The notes: generated by a model not told the origin, from the sequence alone. 64,000 nt of DNA from Limnephilus marmoratus (GCA_917880885.1 OU862920.1:39715019-39779018); one strand, 5' to 3'; counted from the stretch's first letter, positions 12,008 to 23,515 are shown. Numbers and translations: made by a program.

Positions 12008-12376
12008 CTCCACACAGGAGACCTTGAAGAAAATAATTCCCCTCAGGGTCTATGTCATCTTTGGGGATGCTGATTTTAAGGAAAAGAAGAAGAGGAAGTT
12101 CTGGGAAGGAAAAAGGTATGAGGGGTAGGTAGGAATCTGGTGGTCAGTGTTTCTAGGAGTGACGGATGTATAAATATATCCCTCCTACTGCGGTGCAAGT
12201 TAATGTTCCGAGGTCAAAATATCTCCCTCAACCAATCCGCTGCCAAGATACGGACAAACCTCACCCCCTGAACCCGGGCAAACCTGCTAAGTCACCAAAC
12301 CTGCAACTTATGGCAGAGGTTTTTTTTATCCAATAAATGGTTCCCAGGGTGGTGGTACCCAAATCCGTCTCTCAAA
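12008..12376 (+). repeat. Repeat C, copy 1
   Basis: Repeat C is a roughly 370-450-bp family. It opens with ccacacaggag and a small hairpin (cctgagg-aaaataatt-cctcagg in better copies), then cattttggggatgctg, aaggaagagaggaagttctg, ggtaggaatctgggggtcag, catgaacccgggca and ttggtgacttagcagg (opposite strand), and closes with gttatccaataaatggtt and ggcggtacccatacccgcct. This copy keeps the whole order. No coding capacity or known family was recognised. Confidence 0.85.
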
Positions 12377-12899
12377 TTGATCCATGCACCGCATTGAGAG
12401 GGATGGATTCACACATCCGTCGTATGGTGCTTTTGTGATGCGTAGTATTCTATAGTTTGCTCTTACATAAATAATTTTTTTCACCTTTGGCCCTTTTTGT
12501 TGCGAAGCACACGACAGCATTTTTTTTATTTTGACACTAAATATCTATAATTCTTCGTCTGATTGAAAATTCACGATAACAACGTTCTAGTCACTGTTTA
12601 ACAATATATACATAAATGCCAATGAGGTAGTTTGTCAAACACTTTCATATTATCTAAACAGTCAGCAACAGCATCAAGCATTAAAGTTATTATTATTTTT
12701 TAAGTACATCTTGTTCTAGCCTTGTCCAAGTCAGTGAATAGATAATCTGTAGAAGTGATGTATCATCGCACACATTATAACACCACATATCTCATTTTAC
12801 ATAGGTTTTCAGGAGGAACAAAAAACCATTTAGTTTATTAAATAAAAATAGCATAACCTTGAAAAAAAGGGTCAATTAATATTTAGGAAGTTATTTGAA
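12377..12899. other. No gene recognised
   Basis: Unique AT-rich sequence separating repeat C and repeat F. Nothing further seen. Confidence 0.4.
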
Positions 12900-13275
12900 G
12901 AAGTCATTTTTTTCATTAACCCTTCAAAAATTTGGCATTTTTTCAGATGGTCAAAATATTTTCGCTTTACAATAAAGTGCAAATATTTGTAATATTTCTG
13001 AACACATTCAAAAACCAAAAACTGTTTTAGAAAGGTGATGAAATACGCTTTCAAATTATAGAATACGAAAAAAAAAAATTAATTATAAAAATTTTGCATA
13101 CAAACATAAAAAAAAGTTTTCTAAATGGCTCACCTTACGTTTTTTCTAACTAAAGTTACTGATAATAAAAAAAAAATAAAAACACGTACATATTTTATTA
13201 GACAAATGTATAACAAACACGTATTGTAATCTCACTTTTTTGTCGCTCTGTGTAAAAATAATTTATATAAAATTC
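12900..13275 (+). repeat. Repeat F, copy 2
   Basis: Collinear with 1..382: the blocks atttctgaacacattc, aaaactgttttagaaaggtg, gcatacaaacat and ataacaaacacgtattg appear in the same order. It starts with cagatggtcaaaatatttt, also seen in the third copy at 44970..45190 as cagatggggaaaaaatattt. That makes about 370 bp of shared architecture. Confidence 0.7.
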
Positions 13276-13289
13276 TCGAAGTTTCAAAT

Positions 13290-13370
13290 CTTGGGGGGGT
13301 CAAAAATTTTCAAAAATTGCGTTACGTAATACTTGAACGCCCCCCTAGCTACGCCACTGATAGTAATAAA
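13290..13370 (-). repeat. Short dispersed-repeat end (gtggcgtagc)
   Basis: On the minus strand, cagtggcgtagctagggggg is followed by gtattacgtaacgcaattttt, and a second G-run (ggggggg, plus strand) lies 40 bp on. The opening sequence is of a kind common at the ends of old arthropod repeats. No family was assigned. Confidence 0.35.
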
Positions 13371-13509
13371 AAATTTGGAAAAAAAAAATATTATTTTGAG
13401 ATACGCGGTATTGTAATGTGAGCGACAGTATAGATTTGAAATAAAACTGATGTAACTGATTTGCATAATTATAACTGTCAACTCCTAGGTCCTAGAAAGG
13501 CCAATGAAA

Positions 13510-13690
13510 TGATTGAATGAAGACAATATTAGCGAAAATCTGGAAACAGAAAAATCAGAAAAGACATGGGCACTTCAGGAAGTCGAACCCAGGACCTTTG
13601 CCAGAGGTGCCCATATCTTTTTCTGAATTTTTTGTTTCCAAATTTTCAATTGATTTTCTCTAATATTGTCTTCATTTAATTAAACATTAC
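13510..13690. repeat. Head-to-head inverted pair of SINE-H fragments
   Basis: The left half (13510-13600) is a minus-strand and the right half (13600-13690) a plus-strand fragment of the tRNA-derived SINE seen whole at 14210..14360. Each half carries the tail block tttccagattttcgattg or a variant and ends at tattgtcttcattta. They meet at a truncated tRNA-like head containing gggttcgacttcctg on the minus strand (the B box). The two tails could pair as an inverted repeat of about 70 bp. Confidence 0.75.
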
Positions 13691-14209
13691 AATTTGAGAT
13701 TTTACTCACGAAGTTAAAAATAAAAAATTATTTGAGTCATGGAGTTTCAAAACCTGCTCTGGAAAAACTGTTTGGAGTACTTTGAGTATGAAAAATGTAC
13801 CTTTTATGTTAAATATCAACATATTGACAATAAATTATTATTTATTTAATTTAACATGTGTTAACTGTCTGAAAGAAATAAGCCAAATAGCAGTAGGAAA
13901 CAATCGATTTTTAACATGTCTAAAAAAGTTTCAGTTTCGGCCGAAACTGAGACAGACACCGAAGATTCGGTTTCGGTGGAAAGTCCTGTTTCAGTCGGAC
14001 ACTAATAATTATACATTATTATTTTAATATTTAGTGAAAAACATTAATAATTTATTTTTATTTTAACTTTATGAGTAAAACCTCAAATTGAATCATGCAA
14101 TCATACATAAAGATAGTTGCCAATAATATATGCGTTAAAGAAAATGAAGATAATGTAGGTGGTTCTTAGTTGAAGTATGGTACAGTTAAACATTACCGAA
14201 TTTCATATC

Positions 14210-14360
14210 GACACCGTGGCGCAGTGGTCAGCGCGTTTGTCCGGAAAGCAAGAGGTCCTGGGTTCGAGTCCCAGAGGTGTCAATATGTTTTTCTGATTTT
14301 TCTCTTTCCAGATTTTCGATTGAGTTTCGCTTATATTGTCTTCATTTATTTAAACATTAA
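14210..14360 (+). repeat. tRNA-derived SINE (family H), intact head
   Basis: Positions 14210-14281 fold as a tRNA-like cloverleaf: acceptor GACACC pairs with GGTGTC, the D arm contains tggcgcagtggtcagcgc (A box), and the T arm is CTGGG-ttcgagt-CCCAG (B box). The apparent anticodon loop ccggaaa lacks the universal U33, so a working tRNA is unlikely. The tail 14285-14360 (tttttctgatttttctcttt ... attgtcttcatttattt) is shared with 13510..13690, which shows this is a dispersed element. Confidence 0.8.
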
Positions 14361-14728
14361 TAATTTATTTATTTTCAAATAATTTTTGTGAATGTATCAA
14401 AACTTACAGAAATTTCCAGAGTGAGTTCGTATCTCCGTGACTCATTTTCAGGAAAGAATTTCAATTTGGATAAATTTAACAAAAAGTAAGGAAAAATTAT
14501 GCTTACTTTATGGACATGGAAACGCCCACAACTTACTTCTATCTGTTTATATCTTCAGAGTGTGTGTATAACCAATTGCAGTGTTTTTTCACTAGATAAG
14601 GAGTATGAACAACTTCATACCTGTTTGAATGGTTTTTTCAATGTTTTAAAATTACATACTGCCACCCAATTAATTCTGCTAGAATGAAAACTTCATAAAT
14701 TTCACACAAGGGTTTTTTTATTACATTG

Positions 14729-15110
14729 GCCCCACACAGGAGGCCATGAGGAAAATAATTCCTCAGAGTTTTTGTCATCTTTGGGGATGTTGTGTGGAGG
14801 GTCTTTTTAGGTAAAAGAAGGAGAGGAAGTTCTGAGAAGGAAAAGGGTATGTGGGGTGGGTAGTAATCTGGGGGTCATTGTGTCTAGAAGTGCGGTCCAA
14901 ATCCTGCCGAGTCCTGCTGGAGAGATAGAAAGTCTTTCCCGATCTGGTCTGCCACGCAGTTGGTGGGCCGATGAATCCTGATCCCATGAACCCGGCCACC
15001 CCTGCTTAGTCACCAAAACTAGCAAAACACTTGGGGTGACCTATGGCAGAGGTGTTGGTTATCCAATAAATGGTTTCCGGAGTGGCGGTACCCATACCCG
15101 CCTCCCAAAT
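14729..15110 (+). repeat. Repeat C, copy 2 (best preserved)
   Basis: Runs from ccccacacaggaggcc with the opening hairpin (gaggaaaataattcctc) to ggcggtacccatacccgcct. It includes gggatgttgtgtggagggtc, ctgggggtcattgtgtctag and ttggggtgacctatggcaga. It serves as the local reference for the family. Confidence 0.88.
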
Positions 15111-16932
15111 TTCAGATGTTTTTCATAATAGTCAAAGTCACATCAGGAAAGAATGTTATTGGAGGTGGACTGGGAAGACACAATAAAAGATCTGAATTTA
15201 ATTTGGAAAAATATAATATTTTCATTAGTATACATAAATATTATATTTAGACACTATGATGCGCAATTTACATGGCTGGACTCATAAAAGAAATTCATTG
15301 CAATCGTTTTTAACTTTTATTATTAGATTCTCCTCATTATTTTTGAGCAGATAATATGTTTATAAATAAAACTTATTTCAAAATAAAAACTGTTGACCTT
15401 AAATAAGCTGAAACAAGTAATACTGTGATAAAATTATGTAATTTCATAACAATCACTCAGTTTTACGCTTTAAAACTAAAAATGCTGCAGTTGTCTTTTA
15501 TTTTATTTGAGATATTGAAAATATGTACTTGGTGATGTCATTTCGTGGGTCTAAATTATACGAATATCGAAATTATATTACTTACTATATTTTGAATTTT
15601 ATTAATTTAACACATTGCAGATAAGGAGCAGTAATAAAATTTTGAAATCAATTAGGTACCAACAAATTAATATACAATGTGCATGATATTGTTTTATATT
15701 CAAATAAATTTTAGATGGCAACAACCACCTTAAAAAAAATTGAATAAATAATAATGTGTATTTGGTATAAAATTTTAACATTATTTTAGTTCATACCGGC
15801 AAATACGCTAAAAAGCTGTCATATTAAATTAGATAAAAGATACAAAATATTACGTTTTAAAAAAAGTATGATAACAAAAAAAAAACACATTAAAAAATCA
15901 TAATAGGATTTCGCTTAAAATAATTGTGATGAAGCAATACATTCACCGTAATACATATTTTAAAAATATATGAATTTTAGTTATGATTTTTTTTAAATGA
16001 TTTTGTAATATTTTTTTTAAAGATAAATATTTAAAACTACAATGTACAACAAATAGGTAGGTACATAAAATATATCTTTACGACCAGTTTACATCACTGA
16101 TCTTTACAATCAAAATATTATTGTAATACGTATAAGCAAGAGTAAAACATTGAGGCTTTCAGCCATATTTAATAAGAATAGTTACAACAAATCTACAATA
16201 TGTATTTGATAATGTTTTAAGCATACAAAAATACTTGTTAAGCTTACGTGTAAAAAGTATAACTAAATAAATAAAATTAAAATTCAGTTCATTACATTAC
16301 AATAGATCGGTGTTGTCAGTTAAGTTAATAAAACACTGTGAAGTATAACTGTAAATGTGGTCAAAATAAACAACTGAATAGGTGATAATGAACCATCACT
16401 AAAAAAAGTCGCCCTTTAAATAAATAACTAATTCGCAAAATGAACGCAGTTAATTTAATTGTTAGTTCAATTTATTACGCAGCCATAACATAAACATCTT
16501 TTACTTACACTCGGAGACAAATTAAACATTTTTGATTGATAGTGAGGAATAAAGAACGAGTACATAGTATTATGTATTTAAGTGATATTATTTGCTATTC
16601 GATGGTAATAATATGAGTTTAGAAACTTAAAAAGACTGTTCGTTGATTTGATACAATATTGATATTCATAAATAAATCCATTATTTATAAAATGTTGTAC
16701 GATCTATGTTCTTTTTCAAAATTAAAGAACAACCGTAGCAAATACTCGTCATCCAATAAAGACTGACCATGATTTTTGGGAGGAATGCAGATCCGGGCAC
16801 AGCTTGTTTTTGGCAAAGAACCATGTTTTCACCGCGTTTTAAGTTGAGAACTTTAATCTGGAAGGTGAAAAAAAGTGCGGAAAGCAATAAAATTTTTTTT
16901 TGAATAAGTAATTAATTTTCAATTACGTTCAG
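15111..16932. other. Strongly AT-rich stretch, nothing recognised
   Basis: A/T homopolymer-rich sequence of roughly 1.8 kb without coding, RNA or shared-repeat signal. Confidence 0.5.
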
Positions 16933-17384
16933 TAAAATTTCCCTTCGCGAACCGATACTGTCAGTCCGCCCGCCATTTTGTCACTAACCTAAGAAAAGAA
17001 AGTGCCCCTTTATAACGCCTACTCGCGTCAAGGCAAGAAAAACAACCCAGTTTTCAAGTAGTTTAGCGGCTACGCTAGGTTTGTGTAACATGGTTTGTGA
17101 TTCAAAAGAAAGTGCCCCTTTATAACGCCTACTCGCGTCAAGGCAAGAAAAACATCCCAGTTTTCAAGTAGTTTAACGGCTATGCTAGGTTTGTGTAACA
17201 TGGTTTGTGATTCTAGCATACAATCTCACAAGACGAAAGCTAATTTTAATTTTACGTAATCGAAATTTAGAATGAAATATTTTCCACTTCCCCCAATGCA
17301 AATAGTTGCCTTTTAATGTAATTAAGGTGAATCAATATAACAGAGACAAAATGGCGTAGTATCGGTTCGCGAAGTGAAATTTTA
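16933..17384. mobile_element. Fold-back element carrying a 110-bp minisatellite
   Basis: Terminal inverted repeats 16933-16960 and 17357-17384 (taaaatttc-c/a-cttcgcgaaccgatact) match over about 28 bp and both start with TA, consistent with a TA target duplication of Tc1/mariner type. The interior holds two tandem 110-bp units (16994-17103 and 17104-17213; each contains tataacgcctactcgcgtca and gtttgtgtaacatggtttgt). A non-repeated arm containing ttacgtaatcgaaatttaga follows. The same units and arm recur at 43322..44020. Confidence 0.8.
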
Positions 17385-18248
17385 TTTATACTTTAAACGG
17401 CTGCATCTCCCTCAATTTTGCCGAGCGCGCCTTAATTTTTTTTTATTCAGCTTCTCTACACTTTTCTCATCTAGAAAGTGCCTTTTTATTAAATTTCCAA
17501 ACTGTGCCCGGATCTGCATTTCACCCTGATTTTTAAATAAGAAATTGGATTAGTGTTTTTGTGAATATATAAAATACGTAATAGTATCTATTCAATTGTA
17601 AATAATCTATAAACCCATATGTGATCACGTGGCTGAGATAGGAGTTATCATTATCTCTGCATTGGGGTTTTAAGTGCCAGTTACCGCACATAGATAATAT
17701 TATTATAAAAAAGTTCTTAACAATAATCCCTGAAAGCATATTATTGGAAATGATATTGAATGAAATATTACTAAATTCGTTGTTCAGTAAAGGACTAATT
17801 TTTGTAGAAAAGCTTTCACCGTTATGTTTGAGAAATTTGCGATCAAGAAAATAAAAAAATTCTTTCAAACCATACTTCGTAATCATGATGTATCAATCTG
17901 ATCTCGACATTCATTCATACATTTTAATAATAGCTAGAATTGTTAAAAAATAAAAATACTTACAAAATAACATCAAATACAATACAAGAAGTGTAAAATG
18001 AATAATTTATAGCAACAAAAAAACAATATAAATTTTTGACTGTTCAAAACGCATTGAAAAATATTTGCAAAATTTACAAACAATTTCAATGATTTTGCAA
18101 ATAGGTACTACATACATTTTTTTCAATCACAGAAAGATGTACAAAAAAAAAACTTGAATTGTAAATCTTAATACCACATAACAAGTTGTGTAAATATTTA
18201 CTAATAATGATAATAATTACTTACTCCCATCATTTTTGTAAAACAAAA
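17385..18248. other. 3' flank of QSOX, no gene recognised
   Basis: AT-rich flank downstream of the QSOX stop. No clear minus-strand AATAAA lies within the first 100 bases, so the transcript end is not placed. No repeat family recognised. Confidence 0.4.
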
Positions 18249-20075
18249 TTAGACTTTACCAAACGTGTCATGAATGTACACCTTTTTTCTGTAAATCCTT
18301 TTTGTGAGAAACAATCGCAAAACAAAAATTATCATAACAGCGAAATAAATATACAGCAACACAAAAAGAGTCGAATCAAAAGATGAGGTAGTGGGAGCAA
18401 CGCCGGTTGGATTTATCTGCTCCACGCCGTAGATATGTTTAAGATATAATAATACTTGTTTAAAATCCCAGGAGCCCAAGGCGTCGCGACACTTGGGGCA
18501 GTTCTCCGGCGTGGGAAACTGCTTCTTGGGGTGCATCGGGTCCTCGGTCTGGTCTCCGGCGAGCCGATGATTCACCTCGTTGTGCGCCGTCCACAGCCAG
18601 ATGATGGCTCCGTCAGTTTCTGCAACCGTTTTAAACCGTTCGGCCGCTAGCTTTTGGAAGTGCTGCGAGCAGTCTGTGCATCCAAAAAAGTATTTGACAT
18701 AGTCATATATCGCTTTTAATACCTCCGACGCATCGGTGGTCTTCCTGTCATTGGCGTTGACAGTCAACACGTGGAACATGGTCCACAAGCCGCAGGTGAA
18801 GCCGCGGAACTGCGGGGTGCTACCCTTGCAGCCGATGTAGGTGGGTAGCGTGGAGTGCACCGGAGAGTAGGTGGTCTCCAAGTCCTTGACGGTTTTTGCA
18901 AATCGCTCTCCGGTCCACGGATCTTTGTCGTTCAAAACTTTATCATACAATTCGCTGAAAAATAACTTACCATTAGCGGAAAATGGAAAATATTTAGCCA
19001 CCACACTTAGATAACTCTTCAACGCCAATAGGGACTCTCCAGATATATGTTTGATCCTGGGAATCTCATGGGATAGGGTGTATCGCAGGGCAGTGTCCAG
19101 GTCAGCTTGATACACAACATCCCCAGTGTGCAGCTCTTGTTTGGATGCATTTCCCGAACTCTTTTGAGCCACAATTGAGTTATCCGGATCATCATCAAAG
19201 TCATTAAGGTCAATAATGCCTTTAAAGTTGCTTGACTGCATGTGCGTGATGATTGCCTTACGATAAGTGATTCTTGTGCCATCTTTAGGGTTGAGGGTTT
19301 TAGTTATTAAATCTCTACTCACGACCACCAAGCTTGGAGAAATTGTAATATCCAGACTTTTAGCCAAAAGCGAAGTGTCGGATGTTTTTCTGACAGCGAT
19401 TCCAAATACAAAATTTAGGTCGAGAATGACTTGGGAAGCCATTGTGGAATTTTCTGATTCGATTATGAGAAACACGGCCTTCACATTGGCCGGCATATCT
19501 GTCCACACTTGACCCAGGGTTTCATAGTTCTGTGAGCTCAGAAGAGGCCATCCCAAACCTCTTCCTTCTACTTGTTCTTGTTGCAATTTGGTCACTAGGC
19601 TTTTTTGAAGACTTTCGAGAGAGTTAATGGGAACTATGTCATCTCCTAGTTTTCCTAGGCCCCCTTTGAACTTCTGATGGAAAAACTTGAGTGTAGGATA
19701 TTGCAGTATTTCGTACTCCCTGCAAATGCCTGTGTTTTCGTCATCTGCGCAGTCAATAGCGCCCAGGACCACGATGGGACTCCACTGATGGACATCAGCG
19801 GCGAAGGACTTCCAGAAGGGAGCAAACCTCTTGCAGTGCCCGCACCAGCTGTTGTAAAATTCCACAAAGTTGGCTTTTGGTTTATTCAAAACCTGTTTGG
19901 CAAAGTTTTCATTGGTAAGAATCTGTATCTTGTCAGTAGCCGAGTACAGGCCTTGGATTGAGGGATCTACGAGTTTGGTTTCGTCGATCGCTCCATTTCT
20001 GACAGATGATACGCCGAACAATACGATCAGGAAAAGATACAACTTTATATTTCTCATATTTTGAATTGGAAACAT
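18249..20075 (-). CDS. QSOX: Quiescin sulfhydryl oxidase (QSOX), single exon, intact
   Basis: QSOX enzymes use FAD and O2 to make disulfides in secreted and membrane proteins, passing electrons from a thioredoxin domain to an Erv/ALR domain. The 608-residue product starts with a hydrophobic signal peptide (about residues 8-25; Met1 or Met7 could start, both with a purine at -3). WCGHC at 77-81 is the active thioredoxin CxxC, and Cys109/Cys118 form a likely structural pair. Residues about 165-285 fit the redox-silent second thioredoxin fold, and 300-400 the helical linker. The Erv domain (about 410-545) shows FRGFTCGLW (423-431), the CTDC active site (466-469), the FAD-binding stretch WTAHNEVNHRL (495-505) and CPKC (526-529). 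A membrane segment at about 568-590 is followed by a basic tail, so a Golgi or cell-surface anchored form is inferred. Length matches the family. No intron, frameshift or stop interrupts it, no other gene is near, and no A-rich tail follows the stop. Confidence 0.96.
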   Translation of the reverse strand: MFPIQNMRNIKLYLFLIVLFGVSSVRNGAIDETKLVDPSIQGLYSATDKIQILTNENFAKQVLNKPKANFVEFYNSWCGHCKRFAPFWKSFAADVHQWSPIVVLGAIDCADDENTGICREYEILQYPTLKFFHQKFKGGLGKLGDDIVPINSLESLQKSLVTKLQQEQVEGRGLGWPLLSSQNYETLGQVWTDMPANVKAVFLIIESENSTMASQVILDLNFVFGIAVRKTSDTSLLAKSLDITISPSLVVVSRDLITKTLNPKDGTRITYRKAIITHMQSSNFKGIIDLNDFDDDPDNSIVAQKSSGNASKQELHTGDVVYQADLDTALRYTLSHEIPRIKHISGESLLALKSYLSVVAKYFPFSANGKLFFSELYDKVLNDKDPWTGERFAKTVKDLETTYSPVHSTLPTYIGCKGSTPQFRGFTCGLWTMFHVLTVNANDRKTTDASEVLKAIYDYVKYFFGCTDCSQHFQKLAAERFKTVAETDGAIIWLWTAHNEVNHRLAGDQTEDPMHPKKQFPTPENCPKCRDALGSWDFKQVLLYLKHIYGVEQINPTGVAPTTSSFDSTLFVLLYIYFAVMIIFVLRLFLTKRIYRKKVYIHDTFGKV

Positions 20076-20693
20076 TTCACTTGTGTTTTGCCAAACACCA
20101 CATAGTTTGTATCATAAGAAATAGTAAATACTTTTAGTTTCAATTTCCTCGGAGATTTTTTTCAATTCCAACCGAACTTTTTCTGTCATGAACTCAGCAA
20201 ACCGCGACAGATAGGCGAGAAACATCAATCAAAATAGATCTATTCAACGGTACACTTTCTACTGAAACTGAATGAATGTTTACTGAATAATGTGTTCCCC
20301 TCCTCCTTGCCGCGGGGAAGTATTCTTAGTACCCGCAGTAAAAAGAAAACACATCCATTAATTGACTATACACAGTATATGTAATTTACTATACGTAAAT
20401 TATTATGAATTTCATAAATCCGCGACAACGTATGACGTTGACTTTAAAATCTTGATTTACTTTTCCGTCAGTCCCCTCTCCCTCTTGCGTCAATTTTTGC
20501 AACTTTTTAATAATGATACCATAACACGGAAACTTAATTCCCCATTTATCGGGTAAAAAAACAAGGTTCGTAGACATCGTATAGCTGAAAATGTGTATGC
20601 GAGGTTAGCTCATCAAGAGTGGTGATTGGCTAGGAAGTTGTGACGTTGATTGAAGTCCTTTTCCCACCAGCAAATTTGAATTTGTTGCATAAA
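20076..20693. promoter_or_regulatory. 5' flank of QSOX, promoter region inferred only by position
   Basis: About 600 bp lie between the QSOX start codon and the next mobile element. No TATA box at a fitting distance or upstream exon was identified. A moderately GC-rich part (20280-20330) is the only notable composition. Placement as a promoter rests on position alone. Confidence 0.3.
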
Positions 20694-21370
20694 TATAGTC
20701 TGTCAATTAAGAGTAGAAAATATAAAAACTTGAACTACTAAATTTGTAGACTGGCAACACCAATTTCACTGTCAAATATTTTTTTGAAGTGCAATTACAC
20801 TGAATGTATAGAACACAGTAAACCACATTTTAAAAAACATTTTTTCTTCATGACATAAATTTGATTAAAAGGTGATTTTTATAAAGCGATTTGCTTTAAT
20901 TTTATTTAACATAAATTTGAATTTAATAATAGATAGAAAGGAAGAATCACTAATGGTGAGTTTAGTTACACTACTTTTAGATCTGAATGAGTTAAATAAA
21001 TTCAGATCTAAAATTAGAGACATGATAGCTAAGGCAAGCAACGCTAGGTACTTTATCTAGTATTAAATAAATGTGAGCAATTTCTAAACTGTGCTATATA
21101 TTTTATTACATTGTAGTTATTCTTCATTATGTTAACACAAAATTGCAAAGGTATAATAATAATATACATATACGCAATTCTAATTTTGAGATCGGCGGTA
21201 TCTATACTGCGATGAAAAAATATTTTTTCCACTACTATGCCTTTTTAATTTTTTTATAAAAATGTAGGTTACACAGCTTTACTTTAACACCATGAGTTAT
21301 GTGTTTAGTATTGCAATTTGATCAACAGTGGCGCCCTTATATATTTTCTACTCTTATTTGACAAACTGTA
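20694..21370 (+). mobile_element. Element E, copy 1 (TA-flanked, 677 bp)
   Basis: Ends are inverted repeats of about 28 bp: TA-tagtctgtcaattaagagt at the left and the reverse complement of TA-cagtttgtcaaataagagt at the right, each beginning with TA. Sub-terminal blocks include ccacattttaaaaaacattt, a 15-bp-arm hairpin tttagatctgaat...attcagatctaaa (20980-21013) and tgagatcggcggtatctata. The whole is present in inverted orientation at 35433..36105 and, with an insertion, at 48918..49558. It is non-coding. The TA target suggests a Tc1/mariner-type MITE. Confidence 0.85.
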
Positions 21371-23231
21371 CTTATGGCGTAAGGCATCTACAAATGATTT
21401 ATTCAACATTACGATGGTAATATTATACTCATAATTATTTGTTAAAACTGATATTCGTATTGGAACGGAAATAATCCAGGGATTATTTCTCGTGTTACTT
21501 TCACATCGATGATGTAGATTTGATGTCATTATCACCTTTTGAAAAGATGAAGTTAAGGATATTTGCTGTCTGACAAATAATGTCAATTTTCCAAATTGAA
21601 AGTCAATCTTAACAATGAACTGTAGATGTTTTTCTCACCGTTATCTATTTTTGGAACCGAATCTTGTTAGTTTTTTAAATTAGTATTACCGTAGTCACTC
21701 TATCTTTTTTCTTTTGATGAACTGGTTCCAAAAGCAAATGGATAAATAATCTGTTCCACATCGTTCTTTGGTAACTGGAGCCGCAGTGACAATCTTTCAC
21801 GTACCAACCAACTCTTGTTTCGGCATTTCAAGCTACGTCACGAGCCCGATACATTTTTTCCTGAAAAGTGCATGGATGAGCCAACCTTGTTAATACATTT
21901 TATACAAAACTTTGGGTAAAACATTAAAAAAATCGAGATTTAATGGGATGATGGAACTCTAACTTTAATGGCACGGCCACACTGAGGCCAACTTCAAACG
22001 TTTGAACGATTGTGTAAATGGGTAGTTCGTGCGTTGGAAGTTCGAGTTGGAAGGCTGGAGATCGAGTTGACCCGGGATCGCCTCCGAGGCTATCGTGTAA
22101 AACTCGCTCGCAACTCGCAACTCGCTCGAACCAGCCATCCGCAGCCGTCCACACATCAGTCTGCGAAAGGCAGGCGACCAAGACACGCTTTTCGCGTATC
22201 ATTAAAACGGAAATATTATTAAGGGAGAGGGGTGTAACCATTGTTTGAAAACATTTCGTGTACATGCTACTATGTAATAATTGTATGCAACTGATAAGCT
22301 ACAGTGTAGTCACAGCTGTTCGACGTCCGCCATTTTGGAGTTCGGAGTTGGAACCTTCCAAATCCGAACTAAGTTCGGAGTTAGAAGGTTGGCTTCGGTG
22401 TTGGAGTAACAAAAAAACATTAATAATGTCACCGGAGACCAAAATTCCATTAACATTTTTTAAAATTTTAAATAATGTCAGCAATCACTGGTTAAAGGTT
22501 AAATTAAGTTAAGTACATCCCTTAATACCATGTAAAAATCAACCATAATTAAAATATAATATACTGAATATATATTTTAGAAAGCAGAAATACAAATAAA
22601 TATTTTAAAAATAAAATTAAAGAACTTGTAAAAGTACACCTACTACGTTACATAAGACAAATAAATACTAAAAAATATAAAATTAATTTGAAAGTTATGG
22701 TAGGTACCAGTCCAGTATAGAATATGTTTTGGCCACCTTAAATAAATAAAAAATAAACAGTGTTCGGAACTTTTTATAATGCAATCTTTTAAAAATATCG
22801 TCCCCTTATGAATATACTATGTTGAACAGGGAAAGTAAAAGGGGATAGAGTATTATTTGACTAAGTCATTTTATTGGTGCTCAATGCATTGTACAATTTA
22901 GGAGCGATGAATCAGAATTGTCTTTGAGCGAATGTAGTTCATGTTTTAGGCAGCATGCAATGCGTGGCACGCATCCCAGATTTGATGGTGTGTGCTTAAT
23001 GTTGTTGATCCATTGGTAGGATTTTTTTAAATTCACATTCGCTGTTTAATATCTGGTTAATATCTAATGCTGCGAATGCACATGCGAGCCGAACTGCCGA
23101 GCTGAACCACGACTTAGATGAAAAAAACTAAGCAACAGAAGATGTCGCGAAACGGCTCTTGGAATTGCTTCATTCCTTTCCCATATTGCGTTTTGGTTCA
23201 CAAATGTATAAGATAAGACCTTGATGCAGCA
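21371..23231. other. Unclassified region with CG-rich motif clusters
   Basis: The stretch 21965-22190 is CG-rich with repeated actcgctcg and gaagttcgagttggaagg motifs. A second patch at 22330-22405 contains a hairpin around ccgaacta-agttcgg and gttggaaccttcc. These look like inactive transposon ends, but no consistent terminal pair was found. The remainder is AT-rich with nothing recognised. Confidence 0.4.
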
Positions 23232-23515
23232 TAATGGCCGTTATACACTACATCTTTTTTCAGCCCGATTCCAATTAGACACAAAAGTCAACATTTTTCG
23301 CTCTATGCGATCGCTATTTTCGTATCTACGATTTCAGTTGGCATCACAGCAAACAGCATGGTTCATGTGTTGTTTGCAGTAATGACAACTGAAATCGTAG
23401 ATATGAAAATAGAGATGAAAATAGTGATCGCGTAGAGTGAAAAACGTTAACTTTTGTGTCTAATTGGAATCGGGCTGAAAAAAGATGTCGATGAAAAAAG
23501 ATATAACGGCCATAA
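23232..23515. mobile_element. Long-hairpin MITE with TAA duplication
   Basis: The element 23235..23512 starts TGGCCGTTATA and ends TATAACGGCCA, flanked by TAA on each side (23232-23234, 23513-23515). Inverted similarity extends inward more than 100 bp per side (shared blocks cagcccgattccaattagac, gcgatcgctattttc and acgatttcagttg), so most of the element can fold back on itself. The TWA target fits PIF/Harbinger. It is non-coding. Confidence 0.85.

Noticed and set aside
14210..14281. Functional tRNA gene
   Set aside because: The cloverleaf is plausible, but the anticodon loop lacks U33 and the adjoining tail is repeated at 13510..13690, so it is a SINE head.
17533..17886. 117-codon minus-strand frame downstream of QSOX
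   Set aside because: AT-rich, no recognisable domain, no start or splice context beyond chance.
21965..22265. Overlapping frames of 70-113 codons in the CG-rich patch
   Set aside because: Four overlapping frames on two strands without any domain; the motif repetition (actcgctcg) explains their openness.
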